From positions 10,950,462 through 11,014,461 of the forward strand of contig CM059198.1 of assembly GCA_030323885.1 (NCBI GenBank): 64,000 bases of DNA, read 5' to 3'. Below the pieces are notes generated by a model. It saw nothing but the letters and a program-made list of their open reading frames with translations, ran no database searches and was not told where the DNA came from. Below are positions 1 to 10,037 of the stretch, one piece after another. The position numbers and the translations under genes are program-made. The DNA is from Branchipolynoe longqiensis. Lineage: Eukaryota > Annelida > Polychaeta > Phyllodocida > Polynoidae. Position 1 is the stretch's first letter; the number at the start of each line of letters is the position of its first letter.

Positions 1-330
1 ATATTTATATATGCATATATATACGCATATATATGTGTATATATACATATATACATGTGTATATATGCATATATATCCACATATATCCACATATATGTGT
101 GTATATCACTATAATTATGCCTATATATGCATATATATATGTAGATGCATATATATATATATATACATGTATATGTCTGTCTGTATATGCACATACACAT
201 ATACTGTATGGTGGATATACCACACAGAGAGAAATATCACCTTGCACCCACACCCACCCACACACCCACATCCACACACACCCAACACCCACACCCAGCT
301 CCAGAGGCCATCCTTGTGTAAGTAGACTGC
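1..330. repeat. AT/ACATAT microsatellite followed by a CACCCA-rich tract
   Basis: Bases 1-215 are alternating TA, ATAC and ATGT dinucleotide sequence. Bases 240-300 are a run of CACCCA/CACACC words. Open frames here on both strands are low-complexity translations of simple sequence (Tyr/Ile or Val/Cys/Trp rich) and are not genes. Confidence 0.9.
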
Positions 331-1989
331 TAAAACAACAACCCATCTGCCTGTGTACATTAGACTAATGGCATATATGATACTATTCATCATGATTTGT
401 TCATATTGTTGGTTATTTCTCATTAACTATGTCCAGGATTTTGATTCTAAGAAAAATACTTGTTTAAATAGACCATGGTGTTTCACCAGTAAAAATGACT
501 AATTCCAGAATAAAAACAGCACAATGTTATAGGCAAAATAAGATAATCTCTTTAGTTTAATGTGGTTTTAATTGAATATTATGAACATACTATACACATG
601 AGCATTTTCTTCACATGCACTTTGAAGAGCTACTTATAGCCATTTTAATGATGTATTTTGTTAGGTTCCATCTTCAATATTAAAGTAGTGGCAGACTATG
701 ACAGGTCACCCCTATTGGTTTCTACATGTAAACTGGCTTGGTTTTTCAGAACGTCTTGCTTTTTCAAGACGTATTGAAATCCAAGTCGTAGCCCCTACCT
801 GTGTATAGAGGCACCATCTGATGACAGCGCCTCTTGATCACCCTCACCTTCCCCCGTATTTCCTGCCGACCGCAGGCAGCTGCGGCGAGAAGACACGGGG
901 ACACTTGAGTCCGAGTGTTTCCTCGTGCTTCTGCCGTCGCCCGGAAACAATTCTTTTATGTAAATCCCCTCCCCTTACGAAACTACGACTATGCGCTACA
1001 ACAAAACTATTATGTGGATGTTTCCACACAAATTTGGAAATCCCAGCAAAATGCAAACAAAAAAATGTATATTTAGATATAAAAAAAAAATAAAAAGAGA
1101 AATGAGCAACTAAGAAAAATAAACAGTAATATACCCAGATATTAGTGTTCCTTTGCCTTAGTCTTTTCTTGTTATTTCCCTGCTGTTGATATAGATACGC
1201 CGTAAATTTCCGACTAGATTTTGATTATTTCCTCCCCAAAAGTGTATAAAAACCCTGAATTGTTATTCAATTATCGCAAAGTATTTAATAAAAAAAGGTT
1301 ATCCGAAACGTGATCAGTGGAGCAGCGCGAAGGGTCGACCAACCAGTCTGCAGCCTCTTACGCGTCTGCGCTGAGGGGTTCCAATTACGCGTACTGACAT
1401 CACCTCCACTCCGCGACGCGCTTCATCGCTAGGAGACACCGTAACAAATGGTAAAAAGCGGCTAGTTCAAAGCTATCTGCCTCGGGCCAACTAAACGTTC
1501 CTTTAGAACCGACCCTAATGTCGGCAGGCCGCAGTAGCTAATTTATTCTTTTTGTTTAAAAACATCTAACTAAATATAACGTCCGTTATGGCCTTATGCC
1601 AGGGTAGCTAATCCTCGCATCACGACTCTATCCATTCAGAGCGACACAAGGGTAACGTCGTTATTATGGGCAGACGCCAGACGCCTTTGTAACCCACTGT
1701 GGACCTAAGGCTTGTAGCCCTCACAGCAAAAATTAGTACGACGAGCCGCGAAAGAAAACCAGGAATACCAATTTAGTTGAACACTATTATTTCTCCATTA
1801 TTAATGCAACCCCGGGTATTCCCTAAACCGTCATGGTATGGCGTGAAACCTCAAAACAGGAGCCGCTGTCACTGTCACAAACGAGTGAGATGTCAACAAA
1901 GACAAAACACCGTTTTTCTTCTATTAATTCGTGTATCAAAAGTAAATTAAAAGGTATTACACTCCTTACTATCCTGGTCACGGCACCAG
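331..1989. other. No recognisable gene
   Basis: AT-rich sequence to about 1300, then a mixed stretch with several GC-richer patches (about 840-960 and 1310-1440). Short open frames exist (for example 821-1093) but lack recognisable domains. The part from about 1310 may belong to the same repeat that starts at 1990, since no clear boundary separates them in this copy. Confidence 0.5.
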
Positions 1990-2945
1990 TTTAACCGTCG
2001 GGCTAATCCGCCCCTGCTTAAGGCGAGCCTTCGTGTTAATTTATATAATTATTTCCATGTGAATTTCCTAGGCCAGCCGCGGGCCGCCGCTGCCTCTCGT
2101 CCCGCCTGCAGGTAGTCCGTGTCTGTCAGTGTCTCTCCCGGGCTAAAGTCGGCCAGCCAGAGTATCGTCTAAATACAGAGGTTTGCCCCCTCCCGCATTT
2201 ATCGGTCTAAAGCAATTACTTGGTTATTTCAACTAACTGGCTGGTCTACTCGCCTTATTGTGTATTTAATATGTTTAAATTGATCCAAAACTAAGCGGAT
2301 GCGCTAGTGTCACTACCACTGTCACTGATAATCAGCCTAAGTTACTGTCTTATTTTAGCCAAAAGATCTATACGTTAATTCTGTTCATATGTCTGTTATA
2401 ATCTCCCTGCAGATGGGCTAAGTAGCTGCATAAGGCCTAGTTAGGCTTAAGGCCCTTAATTATATATAAAACAATCCAATGTTAAGTTTGACCATAGCGG
2501 TTTACTCCATAGAAATCTGGAGGATAGTAAAGAATGCAAGGAACGTTCCAATTTACTTTTCCAAGAGCTCACAGCTTTTTATTCTTAACCAAAAACTAAT
2601 ATGATTCGCTGCATATGTCGTAGAAATATCATGCAAACCCTTCCCCTAATGTTTAATTTCAAACAAGTTTAGAATTTCGATAAAATAGGTCTAAAACTCG
2701 GCTAAAACATCAGAGCATCATTAAATACATCTGATCGGTCTGGGTCCGAACGCCCGACCTGCTATCGTTGCCAGGCGAGTCGCAGTTTGCGTCTCCTAGC
2801 AACGCTTTACGGCCGGAAACCCGGTGCCCCGTGAATGTTTGGCATTCGCGGTCTGCCATGGCGAGTAGCCCGTATTTCCAAATACGGGTTAATTGGCGCA
2901 CGCCCGTGAATGCCACAAGGCGAGTAGTCTCGCCCACTTCACTAG
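1990..2945. repeat. Long dispersed repeat, copy 1 (partner at 52049-53001)
   Basis: About 950 bp repeated in the same orientation near 52 kb with only scattered substitutions and short indels by eye. Similarity starts at TAACCGTCGGGCTAATCC and ends at CGCCCACTTCACT. It contains a perfect 9-bp-arm hairpin at 2869-2888 (CCCGTATTT, CC loop, AAATACGGG) and, near its right end, an AAGGCGAG/CTCGCC stem. A 75-codon minus-strand frame (2710-2937) is conserved in the second copy, but no domain is recognised. It could be the end of an unidentified transposable element. Confidence 0.75.
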
Positions 2946-3569
2946 TCTATAATTAAGTGTAGGAACAAATAAAAAGAGGAACACTCTTACCAAGAAAATA
3001 AAAAATAACTAACATAGATCACTAACCACAAACCATAATCTTAAGAAACACAGACCGATAACTGCCCAGCATAGAAAACAAGCTTGATCATCTGAGCTTA
3101 TTTGCTATGGACAGCATAAACATCCCATCAAAAAACAAAAAAAAACTAAATGATATGAAAGTCGGGATGTAAACAAATATAATATTTGTGGGTTTGATTC
3201 CAACGAATAACCCAATTTTTGGATTGGTGTTTACAGGGTTTTATGCCTGAACTCTTTGAATGTACATGCTTTTATAGAACTATCTGGAGAACCTATGATA
3301 GATTGGAAAGGCCATCCAGATCCCAAGTTTGTTAAGTTTTGTGTGAGCTATATCAATGAAAGTTACTCATACATAATATACCTCATTGTGCATGTTGCGG
3401 CGGCAACATGGGTAATTCGAGATGCGGGACCGAACTCCCTCAGCCTTGGACTCTATGAATGACACTGGCGCTGCCTATATTCACAAAGACTCACTAGCTC
3501 ACTACCCTGCTGCCTGGCGGATCCCGCCCATACTCGCCAGCGGCGGAACCTGAGCAGCTCACACCGACC
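2946..3569. other. No recognisable gene
   Basis: AT-rich sequence with a short, unrecognised plus-strand frame at 3256-3462. From about 3430 base composition becomes GC-richer, and this may already be the 5' untranslated part of the Ngaro-like element whose gag starts at 3630. Confidence 0.4.
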
Positions 3570-3629
3570 AGTGCGCCCAAACCTGCCGCGTGGCCACTGG
3601 AGCTTTGTTGTCTTTTCTAGGTATTCAAC

Positions 3630-4942
3630 ATGCCCTCCACTCTTTACAAGCGTACCAGGGATCCAACTCCCGACTTCCCAACGCCGGTGGATCCTACACC
3701 CGCACGGAAGCCCCGTGGCAGACCAAAATCTGTCGTATCGCACGAGGAGGTGACAAAGAAAACCCGCTCTCGTTCAAGCCGCACCGAGGAGCGACTCGAG
3801 AGCACCACTACAGTCGAAGCCCTACCGATAAACAATAACAACCGACGGAAATCTGGAAATGGCAGCGACGCACTCCTCACAGCCCTGAACGGATTCCAGG
3901 TAAAGATGGACAAAAGACTGGACCGTATAGCACGCAGCATGACCAATCAAATGGATGAGTTCGACCGTTCACCGACAAAATGGCACCGAACTGCATCACC
4001 GCATGAAAATCAAGATGACTGCCAACCCAACGGACAACCACCACGAAGCCTCCCTAGATGACGACAGGTCCCCTCCCCACGCCGGAGCCATAGCAGGGAG
4101 CCCCGGGGAGGCCTGCGCGGGGTGGCCCCGTCTCGGCACCACAGTCGCAGCAGGGACCATCGCCACGACACGGCCAGAGCAATACTACTACACCATGTAT
4201 ACGGGAGGACACAACCGTGAGTTTGTTCCTTTTACTAACCCCATCCGCACCCCCGCTGCATTGGCCCGTGACCAGGAGACATCCAGCACCCCCTTCTACG
4301 ACGTAATTACAAATGCCGACCACGAGGAAACGGATCGCAGCGATGTCATTAACGAGTTGCTTGCCACCGTGGTACAGCCCTAGGCGACAAGAGAGGTAAT
4401 AATATCATCGCACCCCATAGGTACGTCATTCGCGGCCACCATAGCATGAAAATAGGCCTTCATCAGGCGACGTGGGTGGGGTACTTCACCGTGCTGTGCC
4501 GGATGATAAAGGACAAAGCCATGCCGACGAGCTGGATCGAGCCGCTATTTCACCACCAGCACCAACTCGCTACCATGGCCACTTAGTACGAGTGGCAGAC
4601 GCTGGTCGGAGAACGTCCTCACCATGATCAGCGATGGTCGACTGCAACACGGCTGGGCCGACCAATGCGCAATAAAGGACATCCAGCGAGATGCCTGCAT
4701 GGAGGGCACTAAGTTAGACACAAACAAAACGGGTCGCACAACCACAGACGACGCAATGGCGCGAAAACCGGGGAGCGCCGTGACAGGTAGCGACAGAACC
4801 GACTACGTACGGCCAGTGTATAGTAAAGACACCAACGGGGGAAGCCCTACTCAAAATGGAACTGTAGTAACGAATGCTGATTTACAACATCACACGGCAT
4901 GCACCCTGACCGTAAGTGCCACCTGTGTGCCTGGTGTGTCAA
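3630..4942 (+). pseudogene. gag: Ngaro-like gag, N-terminal part (decayed)
   Basis: The start at 3630 follows a pyrimidine-rich tract ending in TAG. The predicted protein begins with a basic, proline-rich segment (TPARKPRGRPK), like the RPPRKPQ start of the copy at 45208. A later frame (4624 on) has MISDGRLQHGWAD followed by IKDIQRDA, matching ISEGRLPRGWEDA and LKELQRDI of that copy. The segment ends with a C-x2-C zinc-finger half, CHLCAWCV, at 4917-4940. It is disrupted by frameshifts between about 3955 and 4624 and by in-frame stops. In life it would have been the nucleic-acid-binding structural protein. The rest of the zinc finger lies beyond the LINE, from 12842. Confidence 0.8.
4935..4942. 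repeat. Target site duplication of the LINE, left copy
   Basis: TGTGTCAA here is repeated at 12834-12841. Joining the flanks at this octamer restores the gag reading frame from CAWCV to KYAKANPHPKKDC. That stretch aligns with CAWCAYRLKR...KEQDC in the intact Ngaro-like copy. Confidence 0.8.
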
Positions 4943-5360
4943 TTCTTTTATTTTAACTTTTATTTTAACTCTCTGCAAGGTATGTCTACAATAAATTGAG
5001 GTGATACAATAAATGCATACAAATTCCTTACAGACAGAAAGGATCCCAGAAAAGCGATGCTTATCTAGCTGGGATCCCAGAAAAAGGCATGCTTATCTAG
5101 CTGGTCTGCCATGATGTGAAATGAATAAGAGAGACAATCACAAATTATAACCAAGTACATTTTTAACTAATGATTATGAATGAACTAACTGAAGGCGTCC
5201 TCTTCACCGTTTCAGGTAAGCGAAAACAAAGTAATGATAGAATATTTATATGGATATTGTGTCAAGGATTCCATGTACTTACATGCAGTACAGTAGCTTA
5301 TATTTGCATGTCTAAAAGTGTTAATAGGGGTATTATATATATTCTTTACTGGTAATCGAT
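4943..5360 (-). other. LINE 3' untranslated region and tandem tail
   Basis: Plus-strand 4945-4975 has two TTTTATTTTAAC words, that is (GTTAAAATAAAA)2 on the element strand. They directly abut the left target duplication and serve as the LINE tail. A pair of similar 28-32 base words (GATCCCAGAAAA with GCTTATCTAGCTGG) is tandem at about 5041-5103. No gene is seen. Confidence 0.65.
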
Positions 5361-8300
5361 TTAGTATGCATTGAGATAGCTTATCTTTAGTTTTTTACAG
5401 AAGTTTTTCAAAGTTTGAAGGTTTCTAATCTCTACTGGTATTGAGTTCCAGATATTGTTTCCTTGGTTTTCAGTTGTTATTTTGCCATATTTGTTTCTAG
5501 TGTGTTTGTGATGTATGTTATTTATCTGTCGTGTGTTATGGGAATGGACCTGATTGTTTTCTTTGAAGAGATTATCAAATATTTCCGGGAGGAGGCCATT
5601 CTTTTGCTTGTAAACAAATTTTGCAATGTATATTTTATAAATGTCAGTTACCATAAGTAAGTCCAGGTCTTTATGAAGTGATTTAGTTGGGTGAGATAGT
5701 CTTTGCTATACAGTATTTTCAAGGCTCTGTTTTGTTGTGTCTGTATCTTTTTTAGGGTTGATGATTTGGCTCTCCCATACACCTCTATACCATACTGGAT
5801 TTTGGAGTAAACGTATGCATAGTATAGTAATTTTTTATTTTCCTCATGTACCCGTCGTCTGATTAGTTTAAATGAGTTAGCCGTTTTAATTATTGAATTA
5901 TTTAAGTCATCAATATGTTCATCCCAGTTGAGGTTCTCATCTAGAATTATACCTAGGTATTTCACAGAAGGACTCTCTTTATTGTGTTATTGTTTATCTT
6001 TATGTTGTTTAGGTAATCAGGAATGGTTGTACTTCTGCTTTTAAATATTGTGTAGCATGTTTTGTTCAGGTTTACTGTTAATTTGTTATCATTGCACCAT
6101 GTAAATATATCTGAAAGGAATGTTTTAATTGAATGTTTTAGTTGTTTGGGGTAATTTGAGGTTATGAAGCCATTGCTATCATCTGCAAATAACCTTGTTT
6201 TGACATCTTGTTTTGTACAGTTGACTATATCATTTATGTAGATCAAAAATAGGAGAGGTCCCAGGACAGAACCTTGGGGACACCATTGCTGATTGAGTTT
6301 AGCTTGGATCGTTTACCGTTTATGTATGTAAATTGCTTTCTATTGCTTAGGTAAATCTCAAACCATTTAAGTCCCTGGCCTCGAATTCCGTTGTGCCTAA
6401 GTTTTGAGAGTAGGATGTCATGGTCTACGGTATCAAATGCTTTGCTCAGGTCTAAGTAGACTCCTGCAACATGTTTCCCATTTTCAAGGTCTTGTAGTAT
6501 ATTGTCTAAGATTTCAGTCAGAGCCATTATTGCTGAGTGATTCTCTCTAAATACAAATTGGTATTTGTATAATATTTTGTATTTGTGAAGAAATTGGTAA
6601 ACTCTTTTGTACATTAGTTTTTTCATTAATTTGTTTCGGGTACTGAATAGGCTGATTGGCCTGTAGTTATCAACTAGGTATTTCTCATTTTTCTTATGGA
6701 TGGGTATTACTTTTGCAACTTTGAGATTTTCAGGAACAGTAGCATTTGCAAATGATAGGTTTATTATGTGGGAGATAGATGGTGCGAGTAGAGTGTCACA
6801 CTCTTTGATTATTTTTGGCGAGATATTGTCATGTCCGCTTGACTTATTAGGATTTAATTTCTTTATTTCTTCTAGGGTTTCTTGTTCATTGGTGGGACTA
6901 AGGAAAAAACTATGTGAATTTGGGTGTTTAAGATATTGCTTGTGTGCTATGCTATTACTGGTGTGTTTTGCTGCAAGTTTTTCACCAATTGAACAGAAGT
7001 GTTCATTTAATGTGCTGGCGATATCTTCATTGTTTGTCATTGTTTTATTGTTATAGATTAGCTTCTCAATTTGATTTTTCATTTTTGCTTTATGTGGGTT
7101 GATGATGTCTCCAAAGATTTTCCAGAGCGTATAAAGGTTTTGCTTCTCGTTACTGACTAGTTCTTTATAGTAGCCTTCCTCTGCTGATCGTAGACAAGTG
7201 ATTAGTATATTCTTATATTTTGTGTGTTTTATTCGGTTTTCAGCTGTTGGGTTGAGTTTGTATGTTTTGAAGTATCTATCTTTTACTTCTATACAAGTTT
7301 TAAGGCTTGATGTGATCCATCTTTTATCTTTTGCTCTTTGTCTTGATAGTTTTGTTAGTGGGAAAGCTGCATTAAATGCTGTGTTATAAATCTGGTAGAA
7401 GATGGTTAGGGCTTTGTTTACTTCAGTTGCTTTGTAGTATTCTTTCCAGGCCATGTTTTTCTCCCCAAATATTCTAATGATGGGTCTGTCCTGTTTTTTA
7501 ATGGGGTTGTGAGATTGAATTGTTATAAAGTTGGGTAGATGGTCAGTGATATCGCAGTAAATATTTCCTGTGGATATATTCTGATTACTTTTTATTACAT
7601 TGGCATTTATTAGTATATGATCAATAGGTGAAATTTGGTAGTCTACTATTCTGGTTGGTAATGTGATGGTGGGGATGAAGTTTTGCTCAAGTACTGTTCT
7701 AAAGAAGTTATTGACATGGTTATTCTGTTTTATTTTTAGTCCATCAATGTTTAGGTCCCCTGTTATTATGCACTTTTTGTTTTCCAAATTAATTTTCTTC
7801 ATGTTTTTTTCAAGTTGTTCAGTGAAGTGTTTGAGGCATTCAACACTACTGCCTGGGTGTTTATAGATGACCCCTATTATGTAGTCATCCTTTTTATTTG
7901 GAAAGTTAGTTTCAAGCCATATGTTTTCTATTTCTAAGTTTTGGTTATTGATCTGTTGGGGCTCGATGATTAGGTCATCTCTGTCAATTACTTTATATAT
8001 ATTCTTGTATATTAGGCCTACTCCTCCTCTAGAGAGTCTAGGTGATTTGTGTTTAAATTCATATCCAAGTTTGTTCAGTTCCTTTTCTCTATTTAGTAAG
8101 TTTTTGGTTCCTATTTCAGAGAGTGCTATCAGATCTAAGTTATCACCTAGTGATGAGATTAATGCTAGAAGTTCCCCAAAGTGAAGGTCTAAACTCCTGA
8201 TATTATGATGAATTAGTTTGAAACTGTTTTCTGGCTTGTTATTCCTGTTTATCTTACAAAGCTCTTCACAGGTATAATATTTGCAGTTGTTTGTTAGTAA

Positions 8301-8516
8301 GTTGTCAGGCATCAGTGAATTAATATAGTTAAGAAATTTGTTGTCGTTTAGGCAGGACTTAATGTAACTTTCAGCAGTTTCAAGTGTTGCGTGCAATTCA
8401 ACATTTGTGATGTTACTAAATGGTAGGATTGAGAGGGTTGTACTGTTTTTAGACATGTGTGGGTTTTGCATGGACTTTCCTAAAAGAAACTTTCTGGTGT
8501 TGGTGGTTGTAAACAT
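5361..8516 (-). pseudogene. LINE ORF2: APE endonuclease and reverse transcriptase, three frameshifts
   Basis: The first in-frame ATG after an upstream stop is at 8516; numbering here counts from the TTG at 8552. An apurinic-type endonuclease spans about residues 112-350: HHNIRS, SE at 146-147, GDLNID at 265-270, SPIDH near 308-312, and TDH at 336-338 as the catalytic histidine block. A reverse transcriptase follows with DNYRPISL, YLDLSKAFDTVDH and, after a frameshift, FADD at 6178-6186. The C-terminal part contains YLGIILDENLNW and WNSIPVEIRN, typical of CR1/Jockey-group ORF2. The protein would nick target DNA and prime cDNA synthesis there. Single-base frameshifts lie near 6290 (in a short C run), 5970 and 5690. 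With those repaired the product would be about 1060 residues, normal for the family. Confidence 0.9.
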
Positions 8517-8552
8517 TAGCTTTAAGAATATTCTAGGTACTTGTGTACACAA

Positions 8553-9362
8553 TGGGTTTTGCAGGTTACCAGGTGTGTAATCTACCAGGTGCTAGTTGAG
8601 TTGTTCAGCGTCTACATACAATAGATGACTACAATCACATACAGTGAACTCAGGCTACAATATTTTACGGTAGTATACAATTGACTACAAGCGTGTACAA
8701 TGAGTTAATAATTACGATAACATACAATGAGTCACAATAGCATACAGTGAATCAAGATGACATTAGACAAGGGTTCATACAAATGCAAACACAATTGAGT
8801 AAGGGTTCATGAGATGATGTTCAGACTCAGGATCCAATAGTATATGATGATCCAAGTTCTCTGAGTAAGATAATCTAAAATGGTTCAAGAATACTCTTGA
8901 CTAAATGTTTGTAGAATGAGATTCAGTCTGACAGATTATTAGTCTCTGCCTATCTGAGTTAGGCTGTATGTCATTAATTAGCAAATGACAAATGTTCACA
9001 GCAGTAGATGCTATGGGTAGTGCAATATGTAATGTTACGCGTTTGTTGATCATGGCCATGTTTAGTTGTCAAATTTTGGGGGGTGATTCTTTATATGGTT
9101 CTGGGTTGTTACTTGTATTATTTCTTTGTTATCATTAGGACTAGATTGTGAATATGCAATGTTATGTGCTAAGTTTATATGGTATGCATTATGATATACT
9201 AGGTTTAATTTCATTTTGACCAACTAGGTTTTCAGTTTTATAGTCTTGTTGTGTTGTATTTGGGTGCATGATATAATGTCTCTTTAACTTGAGCCTCGCT
9301 TACTTGAGACCTAGCATTTGTGTCAATGGGTGGGAAGTCATGATCGTACCTGTCACGTTTAC
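8553..9362 (-). other. Spacer between the two LINE coding units, with short degenerate repeats
   Basis: About 0.8 kb with no long open frame. Plus-strand 8615-8760 contains repeated words such as ACATACAATGAGT, CATACAGTGAA and TACAATTGACTACAA at roughly 20-30 base spacing. It is long for an ORF1-ORF2 junction in a CR1-like element. It could hold an internal signal, a decayed segment, or a later small insertion. I see no target duplication that would show an insertion. Confidence 0.5.
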
Positions 9363-10037
9363 CTAAGTTATGGTTATGATATTCTGGTACCGTTCTTGAT
9401 CATGTGTTCTTGGTCTTCCCACTGAGCTACTGTTTGAGCTGGAGAATTTACTTCTCCAAGGTTCTACTGCATATCTGAGGTTGGAGGCTAGCAGTTTAGT
9501 CCCATTTTCAGTTAGGTGGTATCGGTCTGATGCAAGTAGGCCCTGCTTGGCTCTGCCATTTCTTTGTATGTTGTCATGGTGACACAGCTGGATCTTGGGA
9601 TCGTTTTGGTATTTACCCTTGATCATTGAGTTGACTTTGTACATCTTTTCTTTAAGTTGATCTTCTCTCGGGGTTCCAAGGGATATCACTATGTTGGACT
9701 TGGGATATGATATTTTAGCCTGCGTGATAGACTCAGTCATGTCAGTCACACACTGCACTTCTGACTTATGTTTGATGTCATTTGTCAATTGATGTATCAC
9801 AACACATTTGTTATCATTGTGATTCTTGGCCTTATCAGACTTGAGCCACTCAGTCACGTTGGGTAAGGTGTATAGCTGAACCTTTTCCAGTTTTGACTTT
9901 GTGGAGAATCTATCTGGCTCTATTTTGTCACATTGGGAGTTTCCGAGTAGGAGGATCTTCCCAGGGTGCGCTCTGGAGGCTGGGGTCTTGAAGACTGCAG
10001 CATTTTGGGAGCTGTTTGTTGAGAGCTCTTCGGCCAA
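9363..10037 (-). CDS. SGNH/GDSL-type esterase ORF of the LINE (second part of ORF1)
   Basis: 224 residues. An SGNH-hydrolase pattern is visible: block I LLLGNSQCDKI around residue 34 (Ser34, with GNS in place of the usual GDS), a LTND block at 84-87, and DRYHLTENG at 171-179 supplying the Asp/His pair. Esterase domains of this kind are known in ORF1 proteins of CR1-like LINEs. Their role in the retrotransposition particle is not well defined and may involve lipid or membrane contact. The frame overlaps the end of the NADAR ORF by about 118 bases and lies -1 relative to it. A -1 frameshift, or a one-base error, would make one ~870-residue ORF1 protein. The tail (SSSNSSSVGRPR) is Ser-rich. Confidence 0.75.
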   Translation of the reverse strand: MAEELSTNSSQNAAVFKTPASRAHPGKILLLGNSQCDKIEPDRFSTKSKLEKVQLYTLPNVTEWLKSDKAKNHNDNKCVVIHQLTNDIKHKSEVQCVTDMTESITQAKISYPKSNIVISLGTPREDQLKEKMYKVNSMIKGKYQNDPKIQLCHHDNIQRNGRAKQGLLASDRYHLTENGTKLLASNLRYAVEPWRSKFSSSNSSSVGRPRTHDQERYQNIITIT

